Positions 40,489 through 49,415 of a stretch of DNA of 64,000 nt are shown here, in pieces. The position numbers were made by a program, and so were the translations under genes. How positions within the stretch are numbered: the stretch's first letter is position 1; each line of letters begins with the position of its first letter. Source of the DNA: Pseudomonadota bacterium (GTDB lineage Bacteria > Pseudomonadota > Gammaproteobacteria > Burkholderiales > Burkholderiaceae_C); the NCBI GenBank assembly GCA_018241265.1, contig JAFEEF010000006.1, positions 148,894-212,893 of the forward strand. Direction: 5' to 3'. Below the pieces are notes generated by a model. The model worked only from the letters and a program-made list of their open reading frames with translations, was not told where the DNA came from and made no database searches.

Positions 40489-41162
40489 CACGGCCGCCCC
40501 GGCATGCGCACCGGCGCGAGGCGGCCGGCGGCCAGCAGCACCACGATGCAGGTCGCCGACGTGATCAGCACCAGCAGGTTCGCGATGTCGTCCTGGCCGG
40601 CCTGCACCGCCTCGTAGACCGCGATCGACAAGGTCTGCGTGCGGCCCGGGATGCTGCCGGCGACCATCAAGGTCGCGCCGAACTCGCCGAGCGCGCGCGC
40701 GAACGCGAGCAGCACGCCGGCGAGGATGCCGCGCCACGCGAGCGGCAGGGTCACGCGGAAGAAGATGCCGGTCTCGGACACGCCGAGCACGCGCGCCGCC
40801 TGCTCCATCTGCGGATCGACGCCTTCGAACGCCGCGCGCGCCGACTTGCAGACGAACGGAAACGCCACCACCGACGCGGCGATCACCGCGCCCTGCCACG
40901 TGAAGATCAGGTGGATGCCCAGCGTGCGGTCGAGCCAGCCGCCGATCACGCCGCGCCGGCCGATCACGACCAAGAGGTAGTAGCCGAGCACCGTCGGCGG
41001 CAGCACCATCGGCAACAGCAGCACCGAATCGAGCAGCTCACGTCCGATGAACGGCCGCCGCGACAGCGCATAGCCGACCGCGATGCCGAGCACCGCGGCG
41101 ATCAGCGTCGCCCACAGCGCGACCTTCAGCGACAGGCCGAGCGCGATCCAGGCCGGCTCCAC
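40488..41162 (-). CDS. modB: Molybdate ABC transporter permease
   Basis: A 224-residue inner-membrane channel subunit with about five helices, starting MEPAWIALGLSLKVALWATLIAAVLG. The family marks are LLPMVLPPTVLGYYLLV and the ATPase-contact EAA-like loop EQAARVLGVSETGIFFRVTLPLAWRGILAGVLLAFARALGEFG. The end GAVIAASVVAFPFVCKSA part is also typical. The stop and the modC start share one base (TGATG). It follows modA by 24 bases. Confidence 0.88.
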   Translation of the reverse strand: MEPAWIALGLSLKVALWATLIAAVLGIAVGYALSRRPFIGRELLDSVLLLPMVLPPTVLGYYLLVVIGRRGVIGGWLDRTLGIHLIFTWQGAVIAASVVAFPFVCKSARAAFEGVDPQMEQAARVLGVSETGIFFRVTLPLAWRGILAGVLLAFARALGEFGATLMVAGSIPGRTQTLSIAVYEAVQAGQDDIANLLVLITSATCIVVLLAAGRLAPVRMPGRP

Positions 41163-41186
41163 GCCGCGGTCCGCGAACCCGATCGG

Positions 41187-41945
41187 TCAGGGCTTGCCGA
41201 AGCCGTACTTCGCGAGCACCGCCTGCGCCGGCGCCGACTGGATGTAGGCGACGAACTTGCGCGCCTCGGCGGCGTTCGGGCTCGCCGCGAGCGGCGCGAT
41301 CGGGTAGAGCACCGGCGTCTCGCTCGGCACCGCGAAGGCTTGCTTGACCTTGTCCGGCATCAGCGCCGCATCGGTCGCATAGACGAAGCCGGCGTCGACC
41401 TCGCCGCGCGCGACGTAGTCGAGCGCCTGGCGCACCGACGTCGCGTTGACGAACTTGGGCTCGAGCACCGACCAGAGCTGCGCCTTCTCGAGCACGCCCC
41501 GGGTGTAGCGGCCGACCGGCACCGAGGCCGGCTGACCGATCGCGATGCGCTTGATCGCGGGGGCGTTCAGGTCTTGCAAGGTCGCCGGCGTCTGCCTGGC
41601 GTCCGACGGCACGATCACGACGAGCGCATTGCGCACGAAGTCCTGGCGGTCCTCGGCCTTCACGAGCTGCTGCTTCTGCGCCTCGTCCATCGTCGCCTCG
41701 TCGGCGCTCGCGAACACGTCCACCGGCGCGCCGCCCTTGGCCATCTGCTGCAGCAGGGTTCCCGACGCGCCGAAGTTGAACAGCACCTTGGTCCCCGGGT
41801 TCTGCGCTTCATAGGCCGTGCCGATCTCCTTGAAGGCGTTCGTCAGGCTGGCGGCGGCCGACACCGTGAGGTCGGCGGCCGGCGCCGCCTGGGTCGCGAC
41901 GGCGAAGGCGCAGGCGAGCGCGGCGCGGGCGAAGAGTCGGGTCAT
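41187..41945 (-). CDS. modA: Periplasmic molybdate-binding protein
   Basis: A 252-residue receptor with a signal peptide (MTRLFARAALACAFAVATQAAPAA, cut near APAA-DLTV). The mature start LTVSAAASLTNAFKEIGTAYE and the ligand loops FNFGASGTLLQQMAKGGAPVDVFASAD are those of ModA; later RIAIGQPASVPVGRY and GFVYATDAA complete the family pattern. First gene of modABC, in the normal order. The ATG at 41945 is the only start ahead of the signal peptide. No clear ModE site is visible; the upstream gap has an inverted CGGCCCG/CGGGCCG pair (41980-42007). Confidence 0.87.
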   Translation of the reverse strand: MTRLFARAALACAFAVATQAAPAADLTVSAAASLTNAFKEIGTAYEAQNPGTKVLFNFGASGTLLQQMAKGGAPVDVFASADEATMDEAQKQQLVKAEDRQDFVRNALVVIVPSDARQTPATLQDLNAPAIKRIAIGQPASVPVGRYTRGVLEKAQLWSVLEPKFVNATSVRQALDYVARGEVDAGFVYATDAALMPDKVKQAFAVPSETPVLYPIAPLAASPNAAEARKFVAYIQSAPAQAVLAKYGFGKP

Positions 41946-42110
41946 ATCGCAAGCTTCCTCGTGGTTTCGTCGTGTGGCGCGGCCCGTCCATGCGGGTACG
42001 CGGGCCGTCCCGAAATATAAGACGAAACATGTCGCCGGCCGGGCAAGCCCGAAATCCGCGCGACCTGCCAAGATCGCGCCTTCCACGACCCAGCCTTGCG
42101 GAGCCGCCGT

Positions 42111-43226
42111 ATGAGCGCGTTGTTCGAGCCGTTGCAGATCGGCCGCCTGTCTCTCGCCAACCGCATCGTCATCGCGCCGATGTGCCAGTACTCGGCGGAC
42201 GACGGCCGCATGAACGACTGGCACACGATCCACCTCGGCCACCTCGCGCTGTCGGGCGCCGGGCTGCTGATCGTCGAGGCGACCGCGGTCACGGTCGAAG
42301 GCCGCATCACGAACGGCTGCGTCGGCCTGTACGACGATGCGACCGAGGCCGCGCTCGGCCGCACCTGGGCCGCGGTCCGGGCGGCCTCGCCGATGCCGCT
42401 CGCGATCCAGCTCGCGCATGCCGGCCGCAAGGCGTCGAGCCGCCGGCCGTGGGAAGGCGGGCTGCAGATCCCGCTCGGCGAGCCCGGAAGCTGGCGCGCG
42501 GTCGCGCCGTCGGCGGTGCCGCATGCGGCCGGCGAGGACGCCCCGGTCGCGCTCGATCTCGAGGGTCTCGCGCGCCTCCGGCAGGCGTTCGCCGAGGCGG
42601 CCCGGCGCGCTGCGCGACTCGGCTTCGACGGCATCGAGATCCATGCCGCGCACGGCTACTTGCTGCACCAGTTCCTGTCGCCGATCGCGAACCATCGCGA
42701 TGACGCCTACGGCGGCCATCTCGAGAACCGCATGCGCTTCCCGCTCGAGGTCTTCGATGCGGTGCGCGATGCGTTCCCGGCCGACAAGCCGGTCTGGGTG
42801 CGCGTGTCGGCGACCGACTGGGTGCCCGATGCCTGGGACATCGACGGCACCGTCGCGTTCGCGCAGGCGCTGAAGGCACGCGGCTGCGCGGCCATCCACG
42901 TCAGCTCGGGCGGCGTCTCGCCGAAGCAGGCGATCAAGCTCGGGCCGGGCTACCAGGTGCCGTATGCGGCGCGCGTGAAGGCCGAGGTCGGCCTGCCGAC
43001 GGTCGCGGTCGGCCTGATCACCGAAGCCGAGCAGGCCGACGCGATCGTCGCGGGCGGCGAGGCCGACGCGGTGTCGCTCGCCCGCGCGATGCTCTACGAC
43101 CCGCGCTGGCCATGGCATGCCGCCGCCCAGCTCGGCGCGCAGGTGCGGGCGCCGCATCAGTACTGGCGCTCGCAGCCACGCGAGCTGAAGGACCTGTTCG
43201 AGAAAGCGTCGTTCGGCGCGCGTTGA
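42111..43226 (+). CDS. NADH:flavin oxidoreductase, YqjM-type Old Yellow Enzyme
   Basis: A 371-residue FMN-dependent ene reductase. The N-terminal MSALFEPLQIGRLSLANRIVIAPMCQYSADDG is characteristic of the thermophilic-like/YqjM branch, with Cys in APMCQYS as the flavin-tuning residue. Substrate-binding His and His/Tyr pairs lie in AIQLAHAGRKAS and GIEIHAAHGYLLHQFLSP, the latter the family signature; PYAARVKAEVGLPTVAVGLI and ADAVSLARAMLYDPRW bind the phosphate. CGGAG lies 9 bases ahead of the ATG at 42111. Divergent from modA. Confidence 0.88.
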   Translation: MSALFEPLQIGRLSLANRIVIAPMCQYSADDGRMNDWHTIHLGHLALSGAGLLIVEATAVTVEGRITNGCVGLYDDATEAALGRTWAAVRAASPMPLAIQLAHAGRKASSRRPWEGGLQIPLGEPGSWRAVAPSAVPHAAGEDAPVALDLEGLARLRQAFAEAARRAARLGFDGIEIHAAHGYLLHQFLSPIANHRDDAYGGHLENRMRFPLEVFDAVRDAFPADKPVWVRVSATDWVPDAWDIDGTVAFAQALKARGCAAIHVSSGGVSPKQAIKLGPGYQVPYAARVKAEVGLPTVAVGLITEAEQADAIVAGGEADAVSLARAMLYDPRWPWHAAAQLGAQVRAPHQYWRSQPRELKDLFEKASFGAR

Positions 43227-43268
43227 CGCGCAAGGCCGTGGTGCGCGCCGCGATCGAACCCATGCGGA

Positions 43269-44741
43269 TCAGCTGCCGGCATTGTTCGGATCGCGCCAGG
43301 CCCGTTCGAACGGCAGCCGCCAGGCGTGCGGCGCGATCAGCTGGTGGATCGACTTCGGCCCCCATGACCCCGGCGGATAGAGCCGCACCGGCGGCGGCGC
43401 TTCGAGCAGCGGGACCGACACTTCCCACAGCCGCTCGATGCCTTCGGCGGTCGTGAAGAGCGTGCGGTCGCCGCGCATCGCATCGAGGATCAGCCGCTCA
43501 TAGGCTTCGAGCACGTCGCCGATCAGCCCGGTGTCGTGCATCGCGAACTGCAGGCTCAGCTTGTCGAGCCGCATCCCCGGTCCGGGCCGCTTGCCGTAGA
43601 ACGACAGCGACATCTTCGATGCGTCGGCGAGGTCGAACGTCAGATGATCGGGCCCTTGCGCGCCGACGCCCGAGCCGGGCGGGAACATGCTCTTCGGCGG
43701 CTCGCGGAACGCGATCGAGATGATGCGCTGGCCTTCGGCCATCGTCTTGCCGGTGCGCAGGAAGAACGGCACGCCGGCCCAGCGCCAGTTGTCGATGTAG
43801 CACTTGAGCGCGATGAAGGTCTCGGTCTCCGACTCGGGATCCACGCCTTCCTCGTCGCGGTAGCCGGTGTACTGGCCGCGCACGACGTTGGCCGGCTGGA
43901 TCGGCAGCATGCAGCGGAAGACCTTGTTCTTCTCCTCGCTGATCGGCTGCGGCTCGAGCGCGGTCGGCGGCTCCATCGCCATGAACGCGAGGATCTGGAA
44001 CAGGTGCGTGACGACCATGTCGCGGTAGGCGCCGGTCTGCTCGTAGAACGCCGAACGCTTGCCGAGGCCGAGCGTCTCGGGCACGTCGATCTGCACGTGG
44101 TCGATGAAGTTGCGGTTCCAGATCGGCTCGAACAGGCCGTTGGCGAAGCGGAACGCGAGGATGTTCTGCGCCGGCTCCTTGCCGAGGAAGTGGTCGATGC
44201 GGAAGATGCGCTCTTCGTCGAACACCTCGTGCAGCCGTGCGTTCAGCGACTTGGCGCTGGCGAGGTCGGTGCCGAAGGGCTTCTCCATCACGATGCGCGA
44301 GCGCTCGACGAGGCCGGCCTCGCCGAGCAGGCGCACGGCCGGCAACGCAGCACTCGGCGGCACGCTCAGGTAGTGCAGCCGCTGCACCTCGCCGGTCAGC
44401 GACTGCTCGGCGCGCTCGACCGCCGCCTTCAGTACCTCCGCACCGGCGGCCAGCGGCACGTAGTCGAGACCGGCAGCGAAGCGGTCCCAGGCTGCAACGT
44501 CGACCCGGCGGCTCGCGAATTCGTCGAGCGCGGCGCGCGCGAACGCGCGAAAGCCGCTCGCATCCATGTCGTCGAGCGACACGCCGATGATGCGGCACCC
44601 GGGGATGAAGCCGGCGCTGGCGAGATGGAACAGCCCGGGCAGCAGCTTGCGCTTCGACAGATCGCCGGTCGCGCCGACCAGCACGACGACCTGGGGATGT
44701 TTCGGGCCGACGCCCGGAGGAACCTTAGCCACCTTGTTCAT
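43269..44741 (-). CDS. zwf: Glucose-6-phosphate 1-dehydrogenase
   Basis: A 490-residue enzyme making 6-phosphogluconolactone and NADPH, the entry to the pentose phosphate/Entner-Doudoroff routes. The coenzyme motif is VVVLVGATGDLSKRKLLPGLFHLA; the catalytic region is ERIFRIDHFLGKEPAQNILAFRFANGLFEPIWNRNFIDHVQI, with the active-site RIDHFLGKE. The ATG at 44741 has GAAGGG immediately in front, too close to serve it; the same GAAGGG sits 9 bases ahead of a GTG at 44732 (residue 4), which may be the true start. It stands alone in this window without pgl or edd beside it. Confidence 0.93.
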   Translation of the reverse strand: MNKVAKVPPGVGPKHPQVVVLVGATGDLSKRKLLPGLFHLASAGFIPGCRIIGVSLDDMDASGFRAFARAALDEFASRRVDVAAWDRFAAGLDYVPLAAGAEVLKAAVERAEQSLTGEVQRLHYLSVPPSAALPAVRLLGEAGLVERSRIVMEKPFGTDLASAKSLNARLHEVFDEERIFRIDHFLGKEPAQNILAFRFANGLFEPIWNRNFIDHVQIDVPETLGLGKRSAFYEQTGAYRDMVVTHLFQILAFMAMEPPTALEPQPISEEKNKVFRCMLPIQPANVVRGQYTGYRDEEGVDPESETETFIALKCYIDNWRWAGVPFFLRTGKTMAEGQRIISIAFREPPKSMFPPGSGVGAQGPDHLTFDLADASKMSLSFYGKRPGPGMRLDKLSLQFAMHDTGLIGDVLEAYERLILDAMRGDRTLFTTAEGIERLWEVSVPLLEAPPPVRLYPPGSWGPKSIHQLIAPHAWRLPFERAWRDPNNAGS

Positions 44742-44841
44742 CCCTTCATGATGCGCGCGCGGCGGACCGTCCGCCTCGGGTCTGGACCGCATTCGCCTGC
44801 ATGCAAGTCGCGGGCCCGTGACCGCTTCCGCAGGCCATGCG

Positions 44842-46194
44842 TCACCGCGGCGCGGCGGCCAGGATCCGCGCCGCGAGGGCATCGTAGTCGCCGCCGAAAT
44901 GATGCCCGCCCGCGAGCGGCATCCCGCGCGCATGCAGCGGCACGAGCTCCGGGCACAGCGAGTCGCGCTCGGTCTCGCCATAGACGCACAGCGTGCCGGC
45001 CGCGAGCAGCTTCTGCGCCTCGGGTGCGATCGGGAGATCGCCGCTCGGGCCGATCCAGTTGGACACATGGAACTCGAACGACGCCTTCTGCCCCGGCCCG
45101 AGCAGCGCGGCGAGCACGACGTGGGCCCGCGTCGCGGCCGGCAGCCGGTTGAGCGCGAACGGCAGCACGTCGGCGCCTTGCGAATAGCCGACGAGGATCA
45201 CGTCGCTGCGCTGCCAGCGCGCCGCGTAGTAGCGCACGACGCGATCGAGGTCGGCAGCCAGTCCGTCGGGCGTGCGCCTGGACCAGAAGTAGCGCAGCGA
45301 ATCGAGGCCGGCGACCGGAATGCCTTCGGTCGCGAAGGCCGCGGCCAGGCTCTTGTCGATGCCGGCCCAGCCGCCATCGCCGGACAGCAGCACGACGAAG
45401 CGCTTGCCGCCGGCGCCCGGCGCGACCGGCACCTCGACCACCGGCAGGTCGGCGAGCTGCGCCGGCGGCGCGGCCAGCGCGCTGTGGTGCCTTGCCAGCG
45501 TGTCGAAGGCGGCCTCCAGCCCGGTCGCGGCCAACGTGGCGCCCGGCACCTGGCGCACGAACGATGGCGCCGCCGCGGCCGAACACGCCGGCGGCGCGTC
45601 GCCCGCCTCGGGCAACGCGGTCCACGGCGCCGACAGCGCGACGGTCGCGGGCAGGAGTTCGAGACCCGCCGAAGCCGCCTGCCAGCGCAGCACCGGCCCG
45701 GCACACGGCGGCAACGCGAGCGCGAGCTGCGGGCAGAAGCCGGCCGAGATCACGGAGGCGAACGTGCCCGCCGGCGCCTGCGCCGCGACCGCATAGACGA
45801 GCGCCGCCGCGCTGCCGTTGCCGACCAGCATCGGCAGCAGGTAGGTCGGCAGGTGCTGCTCGGCCTGCACCGAGCGCGCGAGGTTCTCGAACGCGCCGGC
45901 CAGGTAGGTGCAGCGGCTGCTCTGCGCGACGAGCCGGCGGTAGAACGGCGCGAACGGCACCACGGCCACCATCGCGCCGGCGCCGACCGCATGGGCCGCC
46001 AGCCGTTGCTCGGCCGCGCTCGGAACGTCGCCCGCGATCACGAGCAGCACGAACTGGCGCACGTCGCCGGCCGGTCGCTGCACCTGCACGTCGCTGAAGA
46101 GACCATGCGACAGCGTCGTCGCCGGCGCCATGGTCTGGGCTTGCGCCGCAGCGCCCAGCAGCAGCGACATGAGCCATAAAGCGATGCGCGCCAT
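44842..46194 (-). CDS. acvB: AcvB/VirJ family periplasmic lysyl-phosphatidylglycerol hydrolase-like protein
   Basis: A 450-residue exported hydrolase-fold protein. The signal peptide is MARIALWLMSLLLGAAAQAQ. The C-terminal VirJ domain (about 255-450) has VVLLSGDGGWAGIDKSLAAAF, the serine-hydrolase elbow VILVGYSQGADVLPFALNRL, and a late DALAARIL histidine region after GGHHFGGD. Its length and the extra N-terminal domain match AcvB rather than VirJ. The start shares one base with the mprF stop (TGATG). In rhizobia and agrobacteria the same lpiA-acvB pair makes and trims aminoacyl-phosphatidylglycerol; the same role is inferred. Confidence 0.82.
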   Translation of the reverse strand: MARIALWLMSLLLGAAAQAQTMAPATTLSHGLFSDVQVQRPAGDVRQFVLLVIAGDVPSAAEQRLAAHAVGAGAMVAVVPFAPFYRRLVAQSSRCTYLAGAFENLARSVQAEQHLPTYLLPMLVGNGSAAALVYAVAAQAPAGTFASVISAGFCPQLALALPPCAGPVLRWQAASAGLELLPATVALSAPWTALPEAGDAPPACSAAAAPSFVRQVPGATLAATGLEAAFDTLARHHSALAAPPAQLADLPVVEVPVAPGAGGKRFVVLLSGDGGWAGIDKSLAAAFATEGIPVAGLDSLRYFWSRRTPDGLAADLDRVVRYYAARWQRSDVILVGYSQGADVLPFALNRLPAATRAHVVLAALLGPGQKASFEFHVSNWIGPSGDLPIAPEAQKLLAAGTLCVYGETERDSLCPELVPLHARGMPLAGGHHFGGDYDALAARILAAAPR

Positions 46195-48815
46195 CACTTG
46201 GCGAGCACTCCCTTGACGCCGCCGCCGATCAAGGTCGCCACGTCGGCGAGCACCAGCACCGGCGTCAGGCCGCCGGCCGATGCGAGATAGCGCGCTTCCC
46301 AGACCGGCTCGAACTTGTCCTTGAAGCTGTGCAGGCCGCGGAAGTTGTAGTAGCGATCGCCGTAGTCGTAGAGCAGCCGGCCGAGGCGCTGCCAGCGCGG
46401 TGCCTTGCGGCGCTCGGCCATGCCGGCCATCGGCGACATGCCGAGCCCGAAGCGCTCGTAACCCGCGGCTTGCAGATGCAGCATGATCTTCGCGAACAGG
46501 AAGTCCATCGTGCCTGGCGGCGCACCCGGACGGTAGCGCATCAGGTCGATGCTGGCTTCCTCCTTCGCATCGGTGGCGAGCAGGTTCGCGAAGGCCAGCA
46601 CCTCGTCGCCGCGTCGCACCAGCGCGATCGGCAGGCGCTGCAGGTAGTCGGCGTCGAAGCGGCCGACCGAGTAGCCTTTCTCGCGGCCGCGCTGCTCGGC
46701 GAGCCAGGCGTCGGAGATCTCGCGCAAGGTCGGCAGCCAGGCCGCGACGCCAGGCGGATCGACGACGTCGAACGTCAGGCCCTCGCGCTCGCCGCGGTTG
46801 ACGCCCGAGCGCAGGTTGGCGCGCTTGCCCCCCTTCAGGCTGAACTCGGGCAGCCGCACGTGCGCATGCTCGCCGAGCTTCAGCACATGCAGCCCGCAAT
46901 CGAGGTAGAGCGGCAGGTCCGTCGGCCGCACCTGGTAGAAGGCGGCACGGCCGCCATGGTCGGACGCCAGCTCGATGAACTGCCACACCAGGTCGGCGAA
47001 CTCGTGGGCGTCGCCGAACGGACCGAACAGCGACACCCACGAGCGCCCCTGCTTGCCGTACATCAGGAAGCTCCGCCCCGACGCCGAGAACAGCAGGTGC
47101 TTGTCGCCCATCAGCACGTAGCAGGCATCCGACGACGAATGGGCGAGCGCGATCCGGCCGGCGCGCTCGAGGTCGCCGGGCGACGCCTCGGCGAGCTCGC
47201 CGGCGGGCGGCCGCATCAGCTGCCACAGGCCGAACGCGCCGGCCGCCAGCGCCACGCCCATCAGCGCGCGCAGCGAGCGCGGCGCCTGGCCGTCGAGCTC
47301 GAACTGCCACCACAGGTGGCTGCTGTAGGCGACCTCGCGGTAGGCGAAGAACAGGATCCAGGCCGCGGCCGCGAGCACGCCGCCGAGGGCCATCAGCCAT
47401 TCGGGCTCCAGATGCTGGTCGAACAGCGACGAGCGCCGGTCGAACTGGCGGCGCGAGATCACGAGCAGCAGCGCCAGGGTCAGCAACAGCACCGCCTCGT
47501 TCAACGCGATGCCCTTCGGCAGCGCCAGCACGCCGGCGACGATGGACAGCACGAGCGCGGCCCACCACGCGGCGTCGAGCTGGTGCAGCAGGCCGCGCGC
47601 GACGAGCAGCAGGCCGAGGCCGGCGATGCTGCCGAGCAGGTGCGAGGCCTCGATGATCGGCAGCGGCACATGGAACGCGGCCAGCACGTCGCGCGCGTCC
47701 TCGGTGAACGGCGTGACGCCCGAGACGATCAGCCAGACGCCCGCCACCAGCGCGAGGGCCGCCATCAGCCGCGGGCTCTGGTGCACCGCGAGCCGTCCGA
47801 CCGGCGCCGCGACGCCCGAGCGCAGCTCGTAGGTCACGAGCACGCCCGCTGCCAGCACCAGCGGCAGCACGTAGTAGACGCCGCGGTAGAGCAGCAGCGC
47901 GCCGAGCATGGTGTCGTGCGGCACGCCGGTGCCGGCCGCCAGCAGCATCACCGCTTCGAACACGCCGACGCCGCCGGGCACATGGCTGATCAGGCTCGCC
48001 GTGACCGCGACCGCATAGACGCACATGAAGGTCGGCAGCGCGAGATCGCCGTGCGGCAGCAGGAACCACAGCGCCAGGCCCGATGCACCGAGCTCGCAGG
48101 CCGAGATCACGAGCTGGCGCAAGGCCTCGCGCAAGGTCGGCAGGCGCATGCTCCAGGCGCGGCCGAGCAGGCCGAACGCGAGCACGCGGCGGCGCGCGCA
48201 CAGCCAGAGGAAGCCGGCGAGCGCCGCCAGCATCAGCAGCGCCGACACGCGCGGCAGCCACGCCGGCACGTGCAGCAGCGGAGCGATCGCCGTGCCGCCC
48301 CACAGCAGGCCGAACGCACCGAACACCAGCATGCCGAGGCTGAAGGCGGCGGTGTTGAACGCGATGACGCGCGCGACCAGCGCCGGCTCGATGCCGGCGG
48401 CAGCGTACAGCCGCATGCGCACGGCGCCGCCCGACAGCGGCCCGAGGCCGATCGTGTTCGACAGCGCATAGGCGACGAACGACGTCAGCAGCACCGTCGG
48501 GCGCGCGACCTTCGCGCCGACGTGGCGCAGCGCCGATGCGTCGTATTCGGTCAACGCGGCATAGCTCGCGAGCGTCGCGACGATGGCCGCCGCGATCGCC
48601 GGGTCGGGCGTCGCGCTCACCGCGGCCATGATGTCGTGGTAGCGCACCATGCGCAGCGAGCGGCGCAGCGCGATGCCGATCGCGACGATGAGCGCCGTGC
48701 CGACCGCCGCATACACCCAGGGCCGCAGCCGCGGCCACCACTCGCCGAGGCCCTCGCGCAAGCGATCAGGCAACAGCGTCCGGGCCGGGGGCAGCGCAGG
48801 ATCCTGGTCGAGCAC
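46194..48815 (-). CDS. mprF: MprF/LpiA: phosphatidylglycerol lysyl/alanyl-transferase with flippase domain
   Basis: An 873-residue membrane protein that attaches an amino acid from aminoacyl-tRNA to phosphatidylglycerol and flips it, raising resistance to cationic peptides and acid. About 13-14 helices fill residues 30-540, the flippase part with LSNTIGLGPLSGGAVRMRLYAAAG and TASLISHVPGGVGVFEAVMLL. The C-terminal DUF2156 synthase has FSASGRSFLMYGKQGRSWVSLFGPFGD, KGGKRANLRSGVNRGEREGL and YDYGDRYYNFRGLHSFKDKFEPVWEARY. The start is uncertain: an ATG at 48950 gives an unlikely low-complexity leader upstream of a GATAAT box, so I use the GTG at 48815. Confidence 0.85.
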   Translation of the reverse strand: MLDQDPALPPARTLLPDRLREGLGEWWPRLRPWVYAAVGTALIVAIGIALRRSLRMVRYHDIMAAVSATPDPAIAAAIVATLASYAALTEYDASALRHVGAKVARPTVLLTSFVAYALSNTIGLGPLSGGAVRMRLYAAAGIEPALVARVIAFNTAAFSLGMLVFGAFGLLWGGTAIAPLLHVPAWLPRVSALLMLAALAGFLWLCARRRVLAFGLLGRAWSMRLPTLREALRQLVISACELGASGLALWFLLPHGDLALPTFMCVYAVAVTASLISHVPGGVGVFEAVMLLAAGTGVPHDTMLGALLLYRGVYYVLPLVLAAGVLVTYELRSGVAAPVGRLAVHQSPRLMAALALVAGVWLIVSGVTPFTEDARDVLAAFHVPLPIIEASHLLGSIAGLGLLLVARGLLHQLDAAWWAALVLSIVAGVLALPKGIALNEAVLLLTLALLLVISRRQFDRRSSLFDQHLEPEWLMALGGVLAAAAWILFFAYREVAYSSHLWWQFELDGQAPRSLRALMGVALAAGAFGLWQLMRPPAGELAEASPGDLERAGRIALAHSSSDACYVLMGDKHLLFSASGRSFLMYGKQGRSWVSLFGPFGDAHEFADLVWQFIELASDHGGRAAFYQVRPTDLPLYLDCGLHVLKLGEHAHVRLPEFSLKGGKRANLRSGVNRGEREGLTFDVVDPPGVAAWLPTLREISDAWLAEQRGREKGYSVGRFDADYLQRLPIALVRRGDEVLAFANLLATDAKEEASIDLMRYRPGAPPGTMDFLFAKIMLHLQAAGYERFGLGMSPMAGMAERRKAPRWQRLGRLLYDYGDRYYNFRGLHSFKDKFEPVWEARYLASAGGLTPVLVLADVATLIGGGVKGVLAK

Positions 48816-48849
48816 GAGGGCGGATGTCCGGGGGATTTCGAGGGCGCGA

Positions 48850-48855
48850 ATTATC
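48850..48855 (-). promoter_or_regulatory. Candidate -10 box for mprF-acvB
   Basis: On the minus strand GATAAT lies 35 bases ahead of the GTG at 48815. Just upstream the bases CCAGGCTCGAT occur twice in tandem. A matching -35 hexamer is poor. If used, transcription would start after the ATG at 48950, supporting the shorter MprF. Confidence 0.4.
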
Positions 48856-49002
48856 GAGCCTGGGATCGAGCCTGGGGCGCCGGCAGGCGATCCGGGCCAT
48901 GCGCCTTGCCGTCCGTCGGCGGCGACGCGGCGCAGACGCAATCCGGCCACATGCCGCTGTTAGAGTCGTTGCCCGCCCAGCAACCACTCCGGGAGACCAC
49001 CC

Positions 49003-49398
49003 ATGGACGTCCAGCAACTCGTTTCCGAATTCCTCGCCTCCGACCACGGCGCCCAGGCCGTCCAGGCGCTGGGCGCACAAGGCGTGAATGCCGACGATGC
49101 GCAGCAGATCCTCGCGCATGCGGCCGCCGGCGCCGCCGAGCATGTCGAGACCACCGCACCGAGCGGCGGCCTGCTCGGCGAGCACGCGGGCAAGAGCTTC
49201 TTCTCCGCATTCGCCGCCGGGCTGGTGCGCGGCGATGGCTTCTTCAAGTCGCTCGAGGAAGGCGGCGAAGGCGTGATGACGGGGCGTGTCGCCGAGGCGA
49301 TCGCGGTACGCGCCGGCATCGATCCGGCCACCGCGTCGACCCTGGCCGCGGCGGCGACCCCTTTTGTGGTGGGGTTCCTCAAGCAACGACTCGGCTGA
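49003..49398 (+). CDS. Small alanine-rich protein, DUF937-like C-terminus
   Basis: A 131-residue cytoplasmic-looking protein with no membrane helix or signal peptide. The tail GRVAEAIAVRAGIDPATASTLAAAATPFVVGFLKQRLG resembles the end of DUF937/YidB-type proteins, where an SALGI-type helix leads to a TAxLLxxLAPVVLG helix; the first half is freer. GGGAGA lies 8 bases ahead of the ATG. It is divergent from mprF. Function unknown. Confidence 0.65.
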   Translation: MDVQQLVSEFLASDHGAQAVQALGAQGVNADDAQQILAHAAAGAAEHVETTAPSGGLLGEHAGKSFFSAFAAGLVRGDGFFKSLEEGGEGVMTGRVAEAIAVRAGIDPATASTLAAAATPFVVGFLKQRLG

Positions 49399-49415
49399 GG
49401 GCGATCAGCGCCTGA

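Noticed and set aside
41980..42007. CGGCCCG/CGGGCCG inverted pair ahead of modA as a ModE site
   Set aside because: The ModE consensus is A+T rich (TATA half sites) and does not match; left only as a remark in the modA entry.
46329..49415. Plus-strand open frame of 1028 codons opposite mprF
   Set aside because: Gln/Arg/His-rich antisense reading; MprF has recognisable domains throughout.
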